Of a stretch of DNA of 64,000 bases, positions 8,696-18,198 are shown piece by piece. Each line of letters begins with the position of its first letter. Position 1 is the first letter of the stretch. Where the stretch lies: the NCBI GenBank assembly GCA_017403125.1, contig JAFQOR010000024.1, positions 1-64,000 of the forward strand, in the 5' to 3' direction. Below the pieces are notes generated by a model. The model ran no database searches. It was given only the letters and a program-made list of their open reading frames with translations, and had not been told where the DNA came from. Source of the DNA: Alistipes sp. GTDB lineage: Bacteria; Bacteroidota; Bacteroidia; Bacteroidales; Rikenellaceae. The translations under genes and the position numbers were made by a program.

Positions 8696-9982
8696 TTACA
8701 TGCGTAACCAGCGACCAAGCTCGCGCCACGAGGGGCGCTTGCCGTGCATGAAGATACCTATACGATAAATCTTTGCTGCAACCCACGCTACTACTACGAA
8801 TGAGAGATAGAGTGTTACGAGCGAGACGATAATCTCCCACGTAGGTATGCCAAAGGGTATGCGTGCAATCATCACGATTGGTGATGTGAAGGGTATTATC
8901 GATGCCCAAAATGCTATTGGCGAGTTGGGGTCGTTGAATACCGACATCATGATTATGAGAGAGAGGATTATGGGCATCATGATGATGGTGTTGAACTGCT
9001 GTCCATCCTGCACTGAATCTACTGCCGAACCGGCAGCTGCATAGAGTGAGGCGTAGAGTAGGAAGCCTCCGAGGATGAAGAGTATGAGGTAGGCGAAGAG
9101 CGACGCTATGTAGCCCGTGTCGCCAAGTGTGCCTACCAATGCCTGCATCATCATGTCGTTCGAGGCTGCGACCTCTGCCGAGAAGAGTGCCGGTATGAGG
9201 AATTTCGAAGCGGATATGATCAACACTGCCCATACGGCAATCTGCGTAAGTGCAACAAGGGCGATACCCAGAATCTTGCCCATCATTATCTGGAATGGCG
9301 TGCAACTGGTCACCAAAACATCTATAACGCGGCTCGACTTCTCCTCTACGACCGACGTGAGCACCATTTGACCATAGAGGATAATCACCATATAGAGCAA
9401 CATGCCTAAAATCATGCCCAGCGCGTAGTTTATGCCCGATGACGATGACTCCATCGCCTCCATATCACCAGTGCCGTTGTTTATGCGGGTGCGGATATCA
9501 ATGTTGGTCTCTACGCTCTGCATCACACGCTCCAAACTATCAACGTCGTAGCCCAACTCTGCGAGCTTGTTACGCTTGACAATCTCGTTCAGTTGTTTGG
9601 AGATGCTCTCCTCGATGACGGGTGTCGATGAGCTGTTCGAGATGAGTGTCACCGAGTCGCGTGCCTCGATGTCGCTACCTATGTAGAGTATGCCGAATAC
9701 ACCACTCTGCTCGCCATATATGCGACATGCATCCTGTATCGAGAGGTCGTTGTGCTCGATATATTGAACTTCGGGCGTAGGTGTAAGATTCTCGGCAACA
9801 ACGCCCGTACGGTCGATGACGACAATCTGTTTCTGCTCCCCACCACCATACATCATCATAAGTGAGGGAGCTACCATCAGCCCTATCATCAGCAGAGGCA
9901 TGAGCAGCGTGGTGATGATGAATGACTTTTTGCGAACACGCTCCGAAAATTCGCGAACTATAATAAGTTTGGTCTTATTCAT
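8696..9982 (-). CDS. ABC-2 family exporter permease (NatB-like)
   Basis: The 428-residue membrane protein begins MNKTKLIIVREFSERVRKKSF, which is typical of NatB/YhaP-type permeases. It has one N-terminal membrane segment, a large extracytoplasmic domain (about residues 45-185), then five or so membrane segments including GMLLYMVIILYGQMVLTSVVEEKSSRVIDVL, the conserved coupling-helix region. It pairs with the ATPase encoded 27 bp upstream. NatAB exports sodium in Bacillus, but the family also exports other substrates, so the cargo is open. Confidence 0.88.
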   Translation of the reverse strand: MNKTKLIIVREFSERVRKKSFIITTLLMPLLMIGLMVAPSLMMMYGGGEQKQIVVIDRTGVVAENLTPTPEVQYIEHNDLSIQDACRIYGEQSGVFGILYIGSDIEARDSVTLISNSSSTPVIEESISKQLNEIVKRNKLAELGYDVDSLERVMQSVETNIDIRTRINNGTGDMEAMESSSSGINYALGMILGMLLYMVIILYGQMVLTSVVEEKSSRVIDVLVTSCTPFQIMMGKILGIALVALTQIAVWAVLIISASKFLIPALFSAEVAASNDMMMQALVGTLGDTGYIASLFAYLILFILGGFLLYASLYAAAGSAVDSVQDGQQFNTIIMMPIILSLIIMMSVFNDPNSPIAFWASIIPFTSPIVMIARIPFGIPTWEIIVSLVTLYLSFVVVAWVAAKIYRIGIFMHGKRPSWRELGRWLRM

Positions 9983-10009
9983 GGTCTCTAATTATTTATA
10001 GAACATCCC

Positions 10010-10939
10010 TTAAAGTGTCCCGTTTACGGCACGAATGAAGATGTCGTTCATCGATGGCATAACTTCGTTTATCGAGCGCAGCCCGCAGTGGTCGTTTAGA
10101 CGGGCTATCACCTCGCGTACGTCTTCGTCCTTGGGTATGTGAATCTTGCTTCGTGTGTACCCTCCCACGATGCCCTCGCTCTGCCCAAGCAATTGTGCTA
10201 TGGGGGTAATGGCCTCTGCCAAGGTTTGCGAGTTGCTGCGATGAATAACCTCGAAGACATTGCCTCCGGCGGTACGGCGTATCTCCTCGACCGAGCCCGA
10301 AAGAATGTTGCGCGACTTGTTTATAAGTGTCATGTGGTCGCAAATCTCCTCTACGGATGCCATGTTGTGTGTCGAGAGTATGATTGTGGCACCTCTGTCG
10401 TGCAGACCCAGAATCTCATCTTTTAGCAGGTTGGCGTTTATGGGGTCGAAGCCCGAGAAGGGCTCGTCGAAAATCAGTAGTTTTGGCTCGTGTACCACCG
10501 TTGATATGAACTGCACCTTCTGCGCCATGCCCTTCGACAAATCTTCAACCTTGCGTCCCCACCACTCATCGAGTCCGAGTCGTAAGAACCAATTATGGAG
10601 CCGCCTCTCTGCCTCGCGTCGAGACATGCCTTTTAGGCGCGCAAAAAATATGGCTTGTTCGCCCACGCGCATCTTCTTATAGAGTCCACGCTCCTCGGGC
10701 ATATAACCTATGTGGAAGATATCTTCGGCCTGCATAGGCTTGCCATCGAGTAGCACCGAGCCACTATCGGCAAGTGTAATGCGATTTATGATGCGAATGA
10801 GCGTGGTTTTGCCAGCGCCATTAGGTCCGAGCAATCCATACACCGCACCGCGAGGTACCGATAGCGATACATCGTCCAACGCCCTATGTCCGGTGTAACT
10901 CTTCGAGATGTGCTCGACTTGTAGAATGTTGTCCACCAT
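10010..10939 (-). CDS. ABC transporter ATP-binding protein (NatA-like)
   Basis: Walker A is GPNGAGKTTLIRI, the signature-like motif is DLSKGMAQK, and Walker B is LLIFDEPFSGFDP followed by the H-loop ILSTHNM. The C-terminal 75 residues form the extra domain usual in this subfamily. I start it at the ATG at 10937-10939 (MVDNILQVEHISKSY). A frame extension to 10966 would need a TTG start and adds nine residues that do not look like the family. It forms a two-gene operon with the downstream permease; the signature has LSKGM where LSGGQ is the consensus, which is common for this group. Confidence 0.9.
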   Translation of the reverse strand: MVDNILQVEHISKSYTGHRALDDVSLSVPRGAVYGLLGPNGAGKTTLIRIINRITLADSGSVLLDGKPMQAEDIFHIGYMPEERGLYKKMRVGEQAIFFARLKGMSRREAERRLHNWFLRLGLDEWWGRKVEDLSKGMAQKVQFISTVVHEPKLLIFDEPFSGFDPINANLLKDEILGLHDRGATIILSTHNMASVEEICDHMTLINKSRNILSGSVEEIRRTAGGNVFEVIHRSNSQTLAEAITPIAQLLGQSEGIVGGYTRSKIHIPKDEDVREVIARLNDHCGLRSINEVMPSMNDIFIRAVNGTL

Positions 10940-11265
10940 CTGTTTCGTTGTTGAGGAATATTTCAAAAATTAGTAAACAAGTTGTTTGTTGTCAAGAGGC
11001 TATATTTCAGCTGATTGGGGAATGTTTTTCTTGATGTGTTTCTTGTTTTTGCTCCGTTACAAAGCCGGCATCGAGTCCTCGTAAATAATAATAGATCTAA
11101 CCAGACTAATGCTCCAACCCAATTCGACCTAATTTATAGAACCTCTCCTGACTACATACATGTTAAAACCTATTGCAAATATACTATTTTTTCAGGATTA
11201 TTCTCCTCTGCGGATTATTTTTTTGTCTATATTTGGATTTAGTATAAAAAAATTGAAAAACTTTT

Positions 11266-11296
11266 TTTGTTTTTCGAGTTTTCTTGCCTATATTTG
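11266..11296 (+). promoter_or_regulatory. Promoter of tetR-RND operon; rest of 10940-11322 has no gene
   Basis: TTTG (11266-11269), a 19-bp spacer and TATATTTG (11289-11296) form a near-perfect promoter about 27 bp before the TetR start at 11323. The rest of the 383-bp gap is AT-rich and holds no convincing gene. CAAATATA at 11176-11183 is a possible minus-strand -7 for the ABC exporter operon, but it lacks a good -33. Confidence 0.7.
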
Positions 11297-11322
11297 TGGC
11301 GTTAAAATGTGTTAAAAGTGCC

Positions 11323-11970
11323 ATGACTCAACGTGAAGTAATAATTGAACAGGCGATGAAGATGTTCGTGTCGCAAGGTGTCAAAGCTGTGCGTATGGAT
11401 GATATAGCGCAGTCATTGAGCGTATCGAAGAGAACGTTGTATGAGCTGTTCGGAGATAAGGAGGAGTTATTGTACCAAAGTATCAAGTTCTACATCGACA
11501 AGTGCAATAACCATCGCAAGCATCAGGTGAAGGAACTCAATAATGGCCTGGAGCTGATAATGATAAGTTTGCGTGATATGGTGTCCGAAGCCCCCGTATC
11601 GGGCAGGTTGCGTCGTAATCTGCGTCGCTTCTATCCGCAGGTACACCAGCGTCTCGACAGCGAGTCGCACGGTGAGATAAAGGAGGGACTACGTAGGTTG
11701 TTGGCGCAGTGTGTCGAAGATGGGTTTATGATGCCGACGTCGAATTGCGATTTCGTGGTAAACATACTCTACGATAGTGTGCAGGGAGCAATCGTCTTTG
11801 ATGGTAGAAACGAGGCACGTGACTCGATGGAGCATATCTCGCTGCTATCGTATGCCATCGTAATCTTTATCAGAGGTTTGTGTACAAAGAAGGGTGTTGA
11901 GATTATCGACAAGTGTTTTGTGAAGTACTTTGGCAATATTCCGGCACCGGATACGTTATCAAAGGCGTAA
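11323..11970 (+). CDS. TetR-family transcriptional regulator
   Basis: The start is at 11323 (MTQREVIIEQAMKMF) because the promoter -7 element lies at 11289-11296; the longer frame opening at 11284 would start inside it. The 215-residue protein has a TetR helix-turn-helix at about residues 5-50 (GVKAVRMDDIAQSLSVSKRTLYELF) and a divergent ligand-binding C-terminal domain. It lies 54 bp before the TolC-like gene on the same strand with no terminator between, so it likely controls the efflux operon that it begins. TetR proteins in this position are normally ligand-released repressors; the inducer is unknown. Confidence 0.9.
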   Translation: MTQREVIIEQAMKMFVSQGVKAVRMDDIAQSLSVSKRTLYELFGDKEELLYQSIKFYIDKCNNHRKHQVKELNNGLELIMISLRDMVSEAPVSGRLRRNLRRFYPQVHQRLDSESHGEIKEGLRRLLAQCVEDGFMMPTSNCDFVVNILYDSVQGAIVFDGRNEARDSMEHISLLSYAIVIFIRGLCTKKGVEIIDKCFVKYFGNIPAPDTLSKA

Positions 11971-12024
11971 AGTGCCTTATTATAAATAGGTGTAGCATAT
12001 ACAAATAACAATACAATAAATAAG

Positions 12025-13401
12025 ATGAAAAAGTTTTTGATGTTAATTTCTCTGGGCATGGTGTCGATAGGCGTGGCATCGGCTCAAACAGAGGTTCGTT
12101 TGGACGACGGTTTGTCGTTGGACGAGGCAATCGAGATTGCCCTAACCGACAACCCCACGGTAGTTGTGGCGGACAAGGAGGTTGAGCGTTATGACTACGT
12201 CTATAATCAGGTAAAATCTTCACTCTATCCCCAAATCGATGCTTCGGCACAATATGCCTTGTCGATTCGTCGTCAGGAGATGGCCGAGGGTCTGTCGTTT
12301 GGTGGTAAGAATACCTTTAATCTTGCCGGCAATGTATCGTTGCCGCTCTTTGTTCCTTCGGTATATCGTCAGATGAAGATGACGCGCACGCAGATGGCTA
12401 CGGCTGTTGAGAGTGCACGCGCAAGCCGTATCGATATGGTGGCTGCTGTGAGGGCTGCCTACTACAATGTGTTGCTTGCCCAGCAGTCGCTCGAAGTGTT
12501 GCTCGAAGCAAAACTCACAACGCAGCGCGTGGTGGATAATACCGAGGACCTCTATGAGAATGGTCTTGCTTCGGAGTACGACTACCTGACAGCCAAGGTG
12601 CAGTTGAGCAATCTCGAGCCCCAGATTTTGCAGGCACGTAACGGTATCGAGATTACCAAGTTGCAACTTAAAATGTATCTCTCGTTGCCCGAGGAGGTTG
12701 AGTTCGATGTTGAGGGCTCGCTCGATGATTTCAAGCAGCAGGTGTTGCTTGGTGGCGATTACAACGAGGCGGCAGATTTGGAGAACAATACCACGTTGAA
12801 GACTTTGGATTTGCAGCTCGATTTGCTCGACCATCAGGAGAAGTTGATTCAGACAACGCGCATGCCGACAATTGCTGCATTTGGCCAGATATCATATATT
12901 GGTCAGGAGCGCATCGATTTGAGTAAATTTATGGGTGGTGGCGCAGGTGCAGGCACAGCTGCGGCTGTCGAGCAGTCGAAGTTCTGGTGGCAGTATCCCA
13001 TCTCTGTCGGTGCACAGATTTCGATACCCATTTTTGCGGGCTTGAAGAAGACAAACCAGTTGCGTGAGGTGCGCAACCAGCGTGCGCAGCTCGAGATACA
13101 GCGCGGCTACGCCGAGGATGGCATCCGTTTGCAGATTCAGCAGTCGGTAAACACATTGCTCACAGCGCGTGAGACGATGCTTGCCAACGAGCTTACCGTA
13201 GCGCAGGCGGAGAAGGCATACCAGATTTCATATACACGCTATGATGCGGGAGCAGGTACCATTCTGGAACTTAACAGCGCACAGCTTTCGCTGACACAGG
13301 CACAGCTCAACTATTCGCAGTCGATTTACGACTACCTTTCGGCTTACGCAGAGTACAAGAAGGTACTTGGCAACGAGAACGAGTTGTACGATGTTGAGTA
13401 A
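12025..13401 (+). CDS. TolC-family outer-membrane efflux channel
   Basis: The 458-residue protein has a signal peptide (MKKFLMLISLGMVSIGVASA) and two internally similar helical halves with long coiled-coil segments, as in OEP/TolC proteins (LSLDEAIEIALTDNPTV near the mature N-terminus; AQLSLTQAQLNYSQSIYDYL near the C-terminus). A Gly/Ala-rich insert lies near residue 300 (MGGGAGAGTAAAVEQ). It is the outer-membrane exit duct for the RND pump encoded two genes downstream. Confidence 0.92.
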   Translation: MKKFLMLISLGMVSIGVASAQTEVRLDDGLSLDEAIEIALTDNPTVVVADKEVERYDYVYNQVKSSLYPQIDASAQYALSIRRQEMAEGLSFGGKNTFNLAGNVSLPLFVPSVYRQMKMTRTQMATAVESARASRIDMVAAVRAAYYNVLLAQQSLEVLLEAKLTTQRVVDNTEDLYENGLASEYDYLTAKVQLSNLEPQILQARNGIEITKLQLKMYLSLPEEVEFDVEGSLDDFKQQVLLGGDYNEAADLENNTTLKTLDLQLDLLDHQEKLIQTTRMPTIAAFGQISYIGQERIDLSKFMGGGAGAGTAAAVEQSKFWWQYPISVGAQISIPIFAGLKKTNQLREVRNQRAQLEIQRGYAEDGIRLQIQQSVNTLLTARETMLANELTVAQAEKAYQISYTRYDAGAGTILELNSAQLSLTQAQLNYSQSIYDYLSAYAEYKKVLGNENELYDVE

Positions 13402-13449
13402 GCGGAGTCACAAACATGTAGGTAAAGAAAATAAAACATATAAAAGTTT

Positions 13450-14463
13450 ATGAAGAAGAGTTTAATGTTGATTGCTGTGGCTGCTATGATGGTAGCGTGC
13501 AGCTCAAAGCCCGAGGCAAAGAGTGCCGCAGGGGATGTAAACACGGTGGTAGAGGTTAAAACTGCGAAAACGGTAGTCGAGAACATCGAGCTTGTCGAGA
13601 CCTACACTGCCGAGATTAAGGCATTCAAGGAGAACGATGTAACACCCGCAGCACAGGGTCTGCATATCGACCAAATTAAGGTTGATGTTGGTGACCGTGT
13701 GAAAGAGGGTGAGGTTATCGTAACCCTTGATCAGACTACGCTCAAACAGCAGGAGTTGAATCTTGCAACGTTGCAGGATAGCTACGACCGTATGAAGCCT
13801 GTTCACGATGCAGGTGGCGTATCGGATCAGCAGATGATAGAGTTGGAAAATACGCTTAACTTGCAGAAGGAGGTTGTTGATCAGCTTCGTAAGAACTCTA
13901 CAATCGAGTCTCCTATCTCGGGTGTGGTTACCGCACGTAACTTCGAGGAGGGCGACTTGTTTGCAGCTATGCCTATCTTGCACATCATGCAGATTGACAA
14001 GTTGAAGGTTATGGCCTATGTCTCGGAGCAGTTCTATCCCAACGTTAAAGTGGGTCAGAAGGTTATCATTGAGGTAGATATCTTCCCCGGTGAGCAGTTC
14101 GAGGGTCATGTATCGCGCATCAATCCCGCATTGGATGCTGCTACGCGTACCTTTGGTGTGGAGGTTACGATTCCCAACAGCAACGAGCGTCTTCGCCCCG
14201 GTATGTATGCACGTACAACCTTTGTCATGGGTGAGCGCCAGAGCATTATGGTTGATGATGTAGCCGTACAGAAGCAGTCGGGCTCATCGGAGCGTTTTGT
14301 GTATGTTGTAAAGGATGGTGTTGCCGAGTACCGTTTTGTTAAGGATGGTCGCCGCTTGGGTAACAAGGTAGAGATTCTCGATGGCTTGAAGGCCGGTGAG
14401 GAGGTTGCTATCACCTCGTTTGCACGTCTTATGGATGGACGCAAGGTTGAGGTTGTAAAATAG
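13450..14463 (+). CDS. RND efflux periplasmic adaptor (membrane fusion protein), lipoprotein
   Basis: The 337-residue protein carries a lipoprotein signal (MKKSLMLIAVAAMMVAC, then SSK). It has the MFP order: biotinyl-lipoyl-like half (GLHIDQIKVDVGDRVKEGEVI), a short helical hairpin (residues 95-145), second lipoyl half (IESPISGVVTARNFEEGD), beta-barrel (VGQKVIIEVDIFPGEQFEGHV) and membrane-proximal domain. It bridges the inner-membrane pump and the TolC-like channel. It lies 48 bp after the channel gene and 34 bp before the pump. Confidence 0.93.
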   Translation: MKKSLMLIAVAAMMVACSSKPEAKSAAGDVNTVVEVKTAKTVVENIELVETYTAEIKAFKENDVTPAAQGLHIDQIKVDVGDRVKEGEVIVTLDQTTLKQQELNLATLQDSYDRMKPVHDAGGVSDQQMIELENTLNLQKEVVDQLRKNSTIESPISGVVTARNFEEGDLFAAMPILHIMQIDKLKVMAYVSEQFYPNVKVGQKVIIEVDIFPGEQFEGHVSRINPALDAATRTFGVEVTIPNSNERLRPGMYARTTFVMGERQSIMVDDVAVQKQSGSSERFVYVVKDGVAEYRFVKDGRRLGNKVEILDGLKAGEEVAITSFARLMDGRKVEVVK

Positions 14464-14497
14464 TTCCATAGCATTTAACGCAAAAAATCGTTTAGAG

Positions 14498-17400
14498 ATG
14501 AAAATATACGAAACCGCGGTGCGAAAACCGATTTCGGTTGCACTAATATTTATTGGCATCGTATTCTTCGGCCTCTACTCGCTGACTAAACTTGGTATCG
14601 ACCAATATCCCGATATCGAGGTTCCCTACATCAGCGTTATTACTACCTATCCTGGTGGTAATGCCGAGGATATCGAGACCAACATTACGCGTGTGTTGGA
14701 GGATCAGCTTAACTCTGTTGATAACCTCGAAAAGATTACTTCGAAGTCATCGGATAATGTCTCGATGGTTACGTTGGAGTTTGAGTACGGATGTGACCTT
14801 ACCGAGGCTGCGAATGATGTGCGTGACGTTGTGAGCCGTACGCAGTCGCTTTTGCCGGATGATGTGGACTATCCTACGGTTATGAAGTTCTCGTCATCGA
14901 TGATTCCAATCATGATGCTTTCGGTAACTGCCGACGAGAGCTATGCCGCACTCTACAAGATTCTGGATGATAAGCTCGTGAATGAGCTAAACCGTATCAA
15001 CGGTATCGGTTCGGTGGCTATCATCGGTGCGCAGGAGCGTGAGGTGCAGGTCAATGTCGATCCCAAGAAGATGGAGGCGTATGGCCTTACGGTTGAGTCG
15101 CTTGGTGGTATTATCGCTGCCGAGAATATCAATGTACCTGCGGGTACTCTCGACCTTGGCGACCAGACCTTCAACCTCAAAGCCGATTTGGAGTTTGACG
15201 ATAGCCGTGAGCTCCATGATATAGTAGTATCGAACCAGGGTGGTCGCACTGTGATGCTCTCGGATGTAGCAACCATCATCGATACGTTGGAGAAGGCTAC
15301 TATGGATGAGCGTATCAACGGCCGTAAGGGTGTGCGTATCATCGTGCAGAAGCAGTCGGGTGCTAACTCGGTGCAGATTATCAACGATATTCAGGAGAAA
15401 CTTACCGAGATTATTCCTACACTTCCGCCCGATTGTAAGGTAGAGACTATCTTCGAGTCGTCGCAGGAGATTAAGGATGCTATCAGCTCACTCACCGACA
15501 CCATCATGTACGCCTTTATCTTTGTGATTTTGGTGGTGATGTTCTTCCTCGGACGTTGGCGTGCTACGTTCATCATCTGTTTGACCATCCCGATATCGCT
15601 TATATGCGCCTTTATCTATCTGTTTGCCACAGGCTCTACGCTTAATATCATATCGCTTTCGGCACTTTCGATTGCTATTGGTATGGTTGTGGATGATGCT
15701 ATTGTGGTATTGGAGAATATTACTACGCACATCGAGCGAGGCTCGAAGCCGAAGGAGGCAGCTATCTATGCAACCAATGAGGTGTGGTTGTCGGTTATTG
15801 CCACAACACTTGTGGTTGTTGCCGTGTTCTTGCCCTTGACCATGAGTCCGGGTCTTTCGGGTATCTTGTTCAAGGAGTTGGGTTGGATTGTGACTATCGT
15901 GGTCTGTGTATCTACGGCTGCGGCAATCACGCTTACCCCTATGCTCTCGTCTTTGCTGCTAAAGCTCGATGGTGGTGTTCATACCTACAAGGGCATCGGC
16001 ATTATCTACAAGCCTATCGATAAGTTCTTGGCATGGTTGGACCGTGTATATGAGCGTATGTTGCGCTTTGTGGTAAAGTGGCGTAAGAGTACGTTGTTGG
16101 TGCTTATGGCATTCTTTGCTGTGTCGTTGATGCTCGTGAGTCAGGTGCCTACGGAGTTCTTCCCGCCTGCCGATAATGCTCGTATCTCGATGATGGTCAA
16201 GATGCCGCAGAACGTGCATGTGGACTATACAAAGACGATTGCGCGACAGATAGACTCGCTCATTGCGGAGAAGTATCCCTACATCTATATGGTATCAACC
16301 TCGGCTGGTGAGAACTCATCGGATAACGCCTTTGCAGCTATGCAGACTACGGGCTCGCACATCATCAACTACACGATGCGTATGCCTCGTAAGTCGGAGA
16401 TAGCTCGTCCTACAATCTTCGAGATTTCGGATGAGTTGCGTAAGGACCTTGCGGCTATCCCCGAGATTAAGGAGTTTACTGTTACGCCCGGTGGTCAGCA
16501 GGGTGGTATGTCGGGATCAAGTACCGTCGATGTAAAGGTCTTCGGCCACGATATGGTCAAGGCTATGGAGACGGCAAAAGATTTGCAGGTTAAACTTTCG
16601 GAGCTCAGCACATTGCGTGATGTCCAGCTCTCGCGTGAGGACCTCGAACCCGAGTACAACGTGGTATTCGACCGTGAGAAGCTTGCTTACTACGGTATGA
16701 ACTCGGCAACGGCAGCGCAGTTTATCCGTAACCGTATCTATGGTTACGAGTGTACGAAGTATCGCGAGGATGGTGATGAGTACAATATTGTAGTACGCTA
16801 TGCCGAGCCCTTCCGCGAGTCTATCGAGGAGGTTGAGAATATCACACTCTATACGTCAGCGGGACGCCCCATCAAACTTAAAGAGGTAGCGCGTGTCGAG
16901 GAGAGCTTCTCATCTCCCGAGATTGAGCGTGAGAATCGTCAGCGTATCATCACGGTGAAGGGTAGTGTTGGTGCCGGTGTAGCTCTTGGTGACGCTGTTG
17001 CCGAGGTTAATGCTCTGATGGCAGAGTACGAGACTCCGGCAGGTCTTACCTTGGAGCTTGGTGGTACCATCGAGGATCAGGGTGATGCGTTTAGCGATAT
17101 TGGTATGTTGCTCGTGCTTATCGTCGTGTTGGTTTATATCGTGATGGCTACGCAGTTCGAGTCGCTTACCTACCCCTTCATCATCATGTTTACGCTGCCC
17201 TTTGCGCTCTCGGGTGTCTTCATCGCTCTGTGGATGACCAACACTCCGTTGTCGATTATCGCTCTTATTGGTGGTATCATGCTTGTGGGTATCGTTACGA
17301 AGAATGGTATCGTGCTTGTCGATTACATGAACCTCTTGGTTGAGCGTGGCTCTAACGTAGCAGATGCGGTTATCGCCGGTGGTAAGAGCCGTCTGCGCCC

Positions 17401-17683
17401 TGTGCTTATGACATCATTGACCACAATCTTGGGTATGGTGCCTATGGCAATGGGTATCGGTGAGGGCTCGGAGACGTGGCAGCCTATGGGTATTGCCGTT
17501 GTAGGTGGTTTGTTGGTATCGACACTGCTTACGTTGTTTGTTGTGCCCGCACTCTATTCTATGTTGGAGGGCCACAACCAGCGTAAGGCAGCTCGTAAGG
17601 CTCGTCTTGAGCAGCAGCAGGAGGCGTTCATACGTGAGCAGAATCGACAGAAGGAGCTCGCCGAGGCGCAGAACAATAAGTAG
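14498..17683 (+). CDS. RND multidrug efflux permease (HAE1 type)
   Basis: This 1061-residue protein has AcrB/MexB architecture: TM1, a large periplasmic loop, TM2-7, a second loop and TM8-12. The proton-relay acids are both present as D399 and D400 in GMVVDDAIVVLEN (TM4), and the TM10 lysine is in GIVTKNGIVLVDYMN. The double Asp marks the HAE1 drug-efflux class and argues against the heavy-metal class, whose CusA members have a single Asp. The N-terminal motif DQYPDIEVPYISV is typical. The short basic, Gln-rich C-terminal tail is cytoplasmic. Likely substrates are hydrophobic toxins, bile salts or drugs; this cannot be read from sequence. Confidence 0.95.
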   Translation: MKIYETAVRKPISVALIFIGIVFFGLYSLTKLGIDQYPDIEVPYISVITTYPGGNAEDIETNITRVLEDQLNSVDNLEKITSKSSDNVSMVTLEFEYGCDLTEAANDVRDVVSRTQSLLPDDVDYPTVMKFSSSMIPIMMLSVTADESYAALYKILDDKLVNELNRINGIGSVAIIGAQEREVQVNVDPKKMEAYGLTVESLGGIIAAENINVPAGTLDLGDQTFNLKADLEFDDSRELHDIVVSNQGGRTVMLSDVATIIDTLEKATMDERINGRKGVRIIVQKQSGANSVQIINDIQEKLTEIIPTLPPDCKVETIFESSQEIKDAISSLTDTIMYAFIFVILVVMFFLGRWRATFIICLTIPISLICAFIYLFATGSTLNIISLSALSIAIGMVVDDAIVVLENITTHIERGSKPKEAAIYATNEVWLSVIATTLVVVAVFLPLTMSPGLSGILFKELGWIVTIVVCVSTAAAITLTPMLSSLLLKLDGGVHTYKGIGIIYKPIDKFLAWLDRVYERMLRFVVKWRKSTLLVLMAFFAVSLMLVSQVPTEFFPPADNARISMMVKMPQNVHVDYTKTIARQIDSLIAEKYPYIYMVSTSAGENSSDNAFAAMQTTGSHIINYTMRMPRKSEIARPTIFEISDELRKDLAAIPEIKEFTVTPGGQQGGMSGSSTVDVKVFGHDMVKAMETAKDLQVKLSELSTLRDVQLSREDLEPEYNVVFDREKLAYYGMNSATAAQFIRNRIYGYECTKYREDGDEYNIVVRYAEPFRESIEEVENITLYTSAGRPIKLKEVARVEESFSSPEIERENRQRIITVKGSVGAGVALGDAVAEVNALMAEYETPAGLTLELGGTIEDQGDAFSDIGMLLVLIVVLVYIVMATQFESLTYPFIIMFTLPFALSGVFIALWMTNTPLSIIALIGGIMLVGIVTKNGIVLVDYMNLLVERGSNVADAVIAGGKSRLRPVLMTSLTTILGMVPMAMGIGEGSETWQPMGIAVVGGLLVSTLLTLFVVPALYSMLEGHNQRKAARKARLEQQQEAFIREQNRQKELAEAQNNK

Positions 17684-17702
17684 AGTAATAATCGTGTTGG
17701 TG

Positions 17703-17722
17703 GGGGTGGTGCAGCCCACCCC
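17703..17722 (+). other. Hairpin without T-tract between RND permease and PII-like gene
   Basis: GGGGTGG (17703-17709) pairs with CCACCCC (17716-17722). No T-run follows, so it is more likely a processing, stabilising or partial attenuation element than a full terminator; the downstream gene may still be in the operon. Confidence 0.4.
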
Positions 17723-17748
17723 AGCCAATGTAAAACAGTAAAATAGGA

Positions 17749-18042
17749 ATGAAAGCATTTTTTGTATCATATAATCAGGCGCTAACAGACCGTATCAACA
17801 AGATGTGGGATGACCATGGCGTGCGAGGCTTTACGCGTTGGGCTTTGACCGAGGGTCGTGGTAGCGTCGATGGCGAGCCTCACTACGGTACCCACGCATG
17901 GCCTTCGATGAACACTTCGGTTTTGGCCATTGTCGAGGATGAGAAGGTGCCCGAGCTTATGGAGGCGTTGCGCGAGATTGACTCTACAACCAAGATGCAG
18001 GGTTCGCGGGCCTTTGTATGGGATATTACGGAGTGTATGTAG
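17749..18042 (+). CDS. Small PII-like (GlnB-superfamily) protein linked to RND efflux
   Basis: The 97-residue protein can be aligned by eye with PII proteins: an N-terminal strand (MKAFFVSYNQALTDRI), then WALTEGRGSVDGEPHYGTH in place of the T-loop region (PII: GRGxxxG...G), then SVLAIVEDEKVPELMEALREI (PII: IEIVVDDE.V..V..AI) and GSRAFVWDITE (PII: GDGKIFV). The canonical uridylylation Tyr context is not kept. Genes of a divergent PII group have been described beside RND-type efflux genes, and this one lies 65 bp after an RND permease and before a strong terminator. A sensing or regulatory role for the pump is inferred; ligand unknown. Confidence 0.72.
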   Translation: MKAFFVSYNQALTDRINKMWDDHGVRGFTRWALTEGRGSVDGEPHYGTHAWPSMNTSVLAIVEDEKVPELMEALREIDSTTKMQGSRAFVWDITECM

Positions 18043-18098
18043 TCTTTTAGGCTGGGGAGCGCGAGGAGTTTCAGCTCTCGAAGTCACACATGTTTTAT

Positions 18099-18140
18099 GG
18101 GACAGACCGAAACGAATGTTTCGGTCTGTCCCTTTTTTTC
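18099..18140 (+). terminator. Strong terminator closing the RND operon
   Basis: A perfect 15-bp stem, GGGACAGACCGAAAC (18099-18113) / GTTTCGGTCTGTCCC (18118-18132), with a 4-nt loop and seven Ts. Confidence 0.95.
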
Positions 18141-18162
18141 GGCGCCATCCTCTCGCCAAAGG

Positions 18163-18194
18163 TTTGGAGAGAACCTAAATTTTTTCTACTTTTG
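18163..18194 (+). promoter_or_regulatory. Promoter of PhnP-like hydrolase gene, nearly leaderless
   Basis: TTTG (18163-18166), 20-bp spacer, TACTTTTG (18187-18194). The ATG follows only four bases after the -7 element, so the transcript is predicted to begin at or within a base or two of the start codon. Confidence 0.7.
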
Positions 18195-18198
18195 TGGT

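Noticed and set aside
10940-10966. Upstream TTG start for the NatA-like ATPase
   Set aside because: The nine extra residues do not match the family N-terminus and an ATG fits the usual start.
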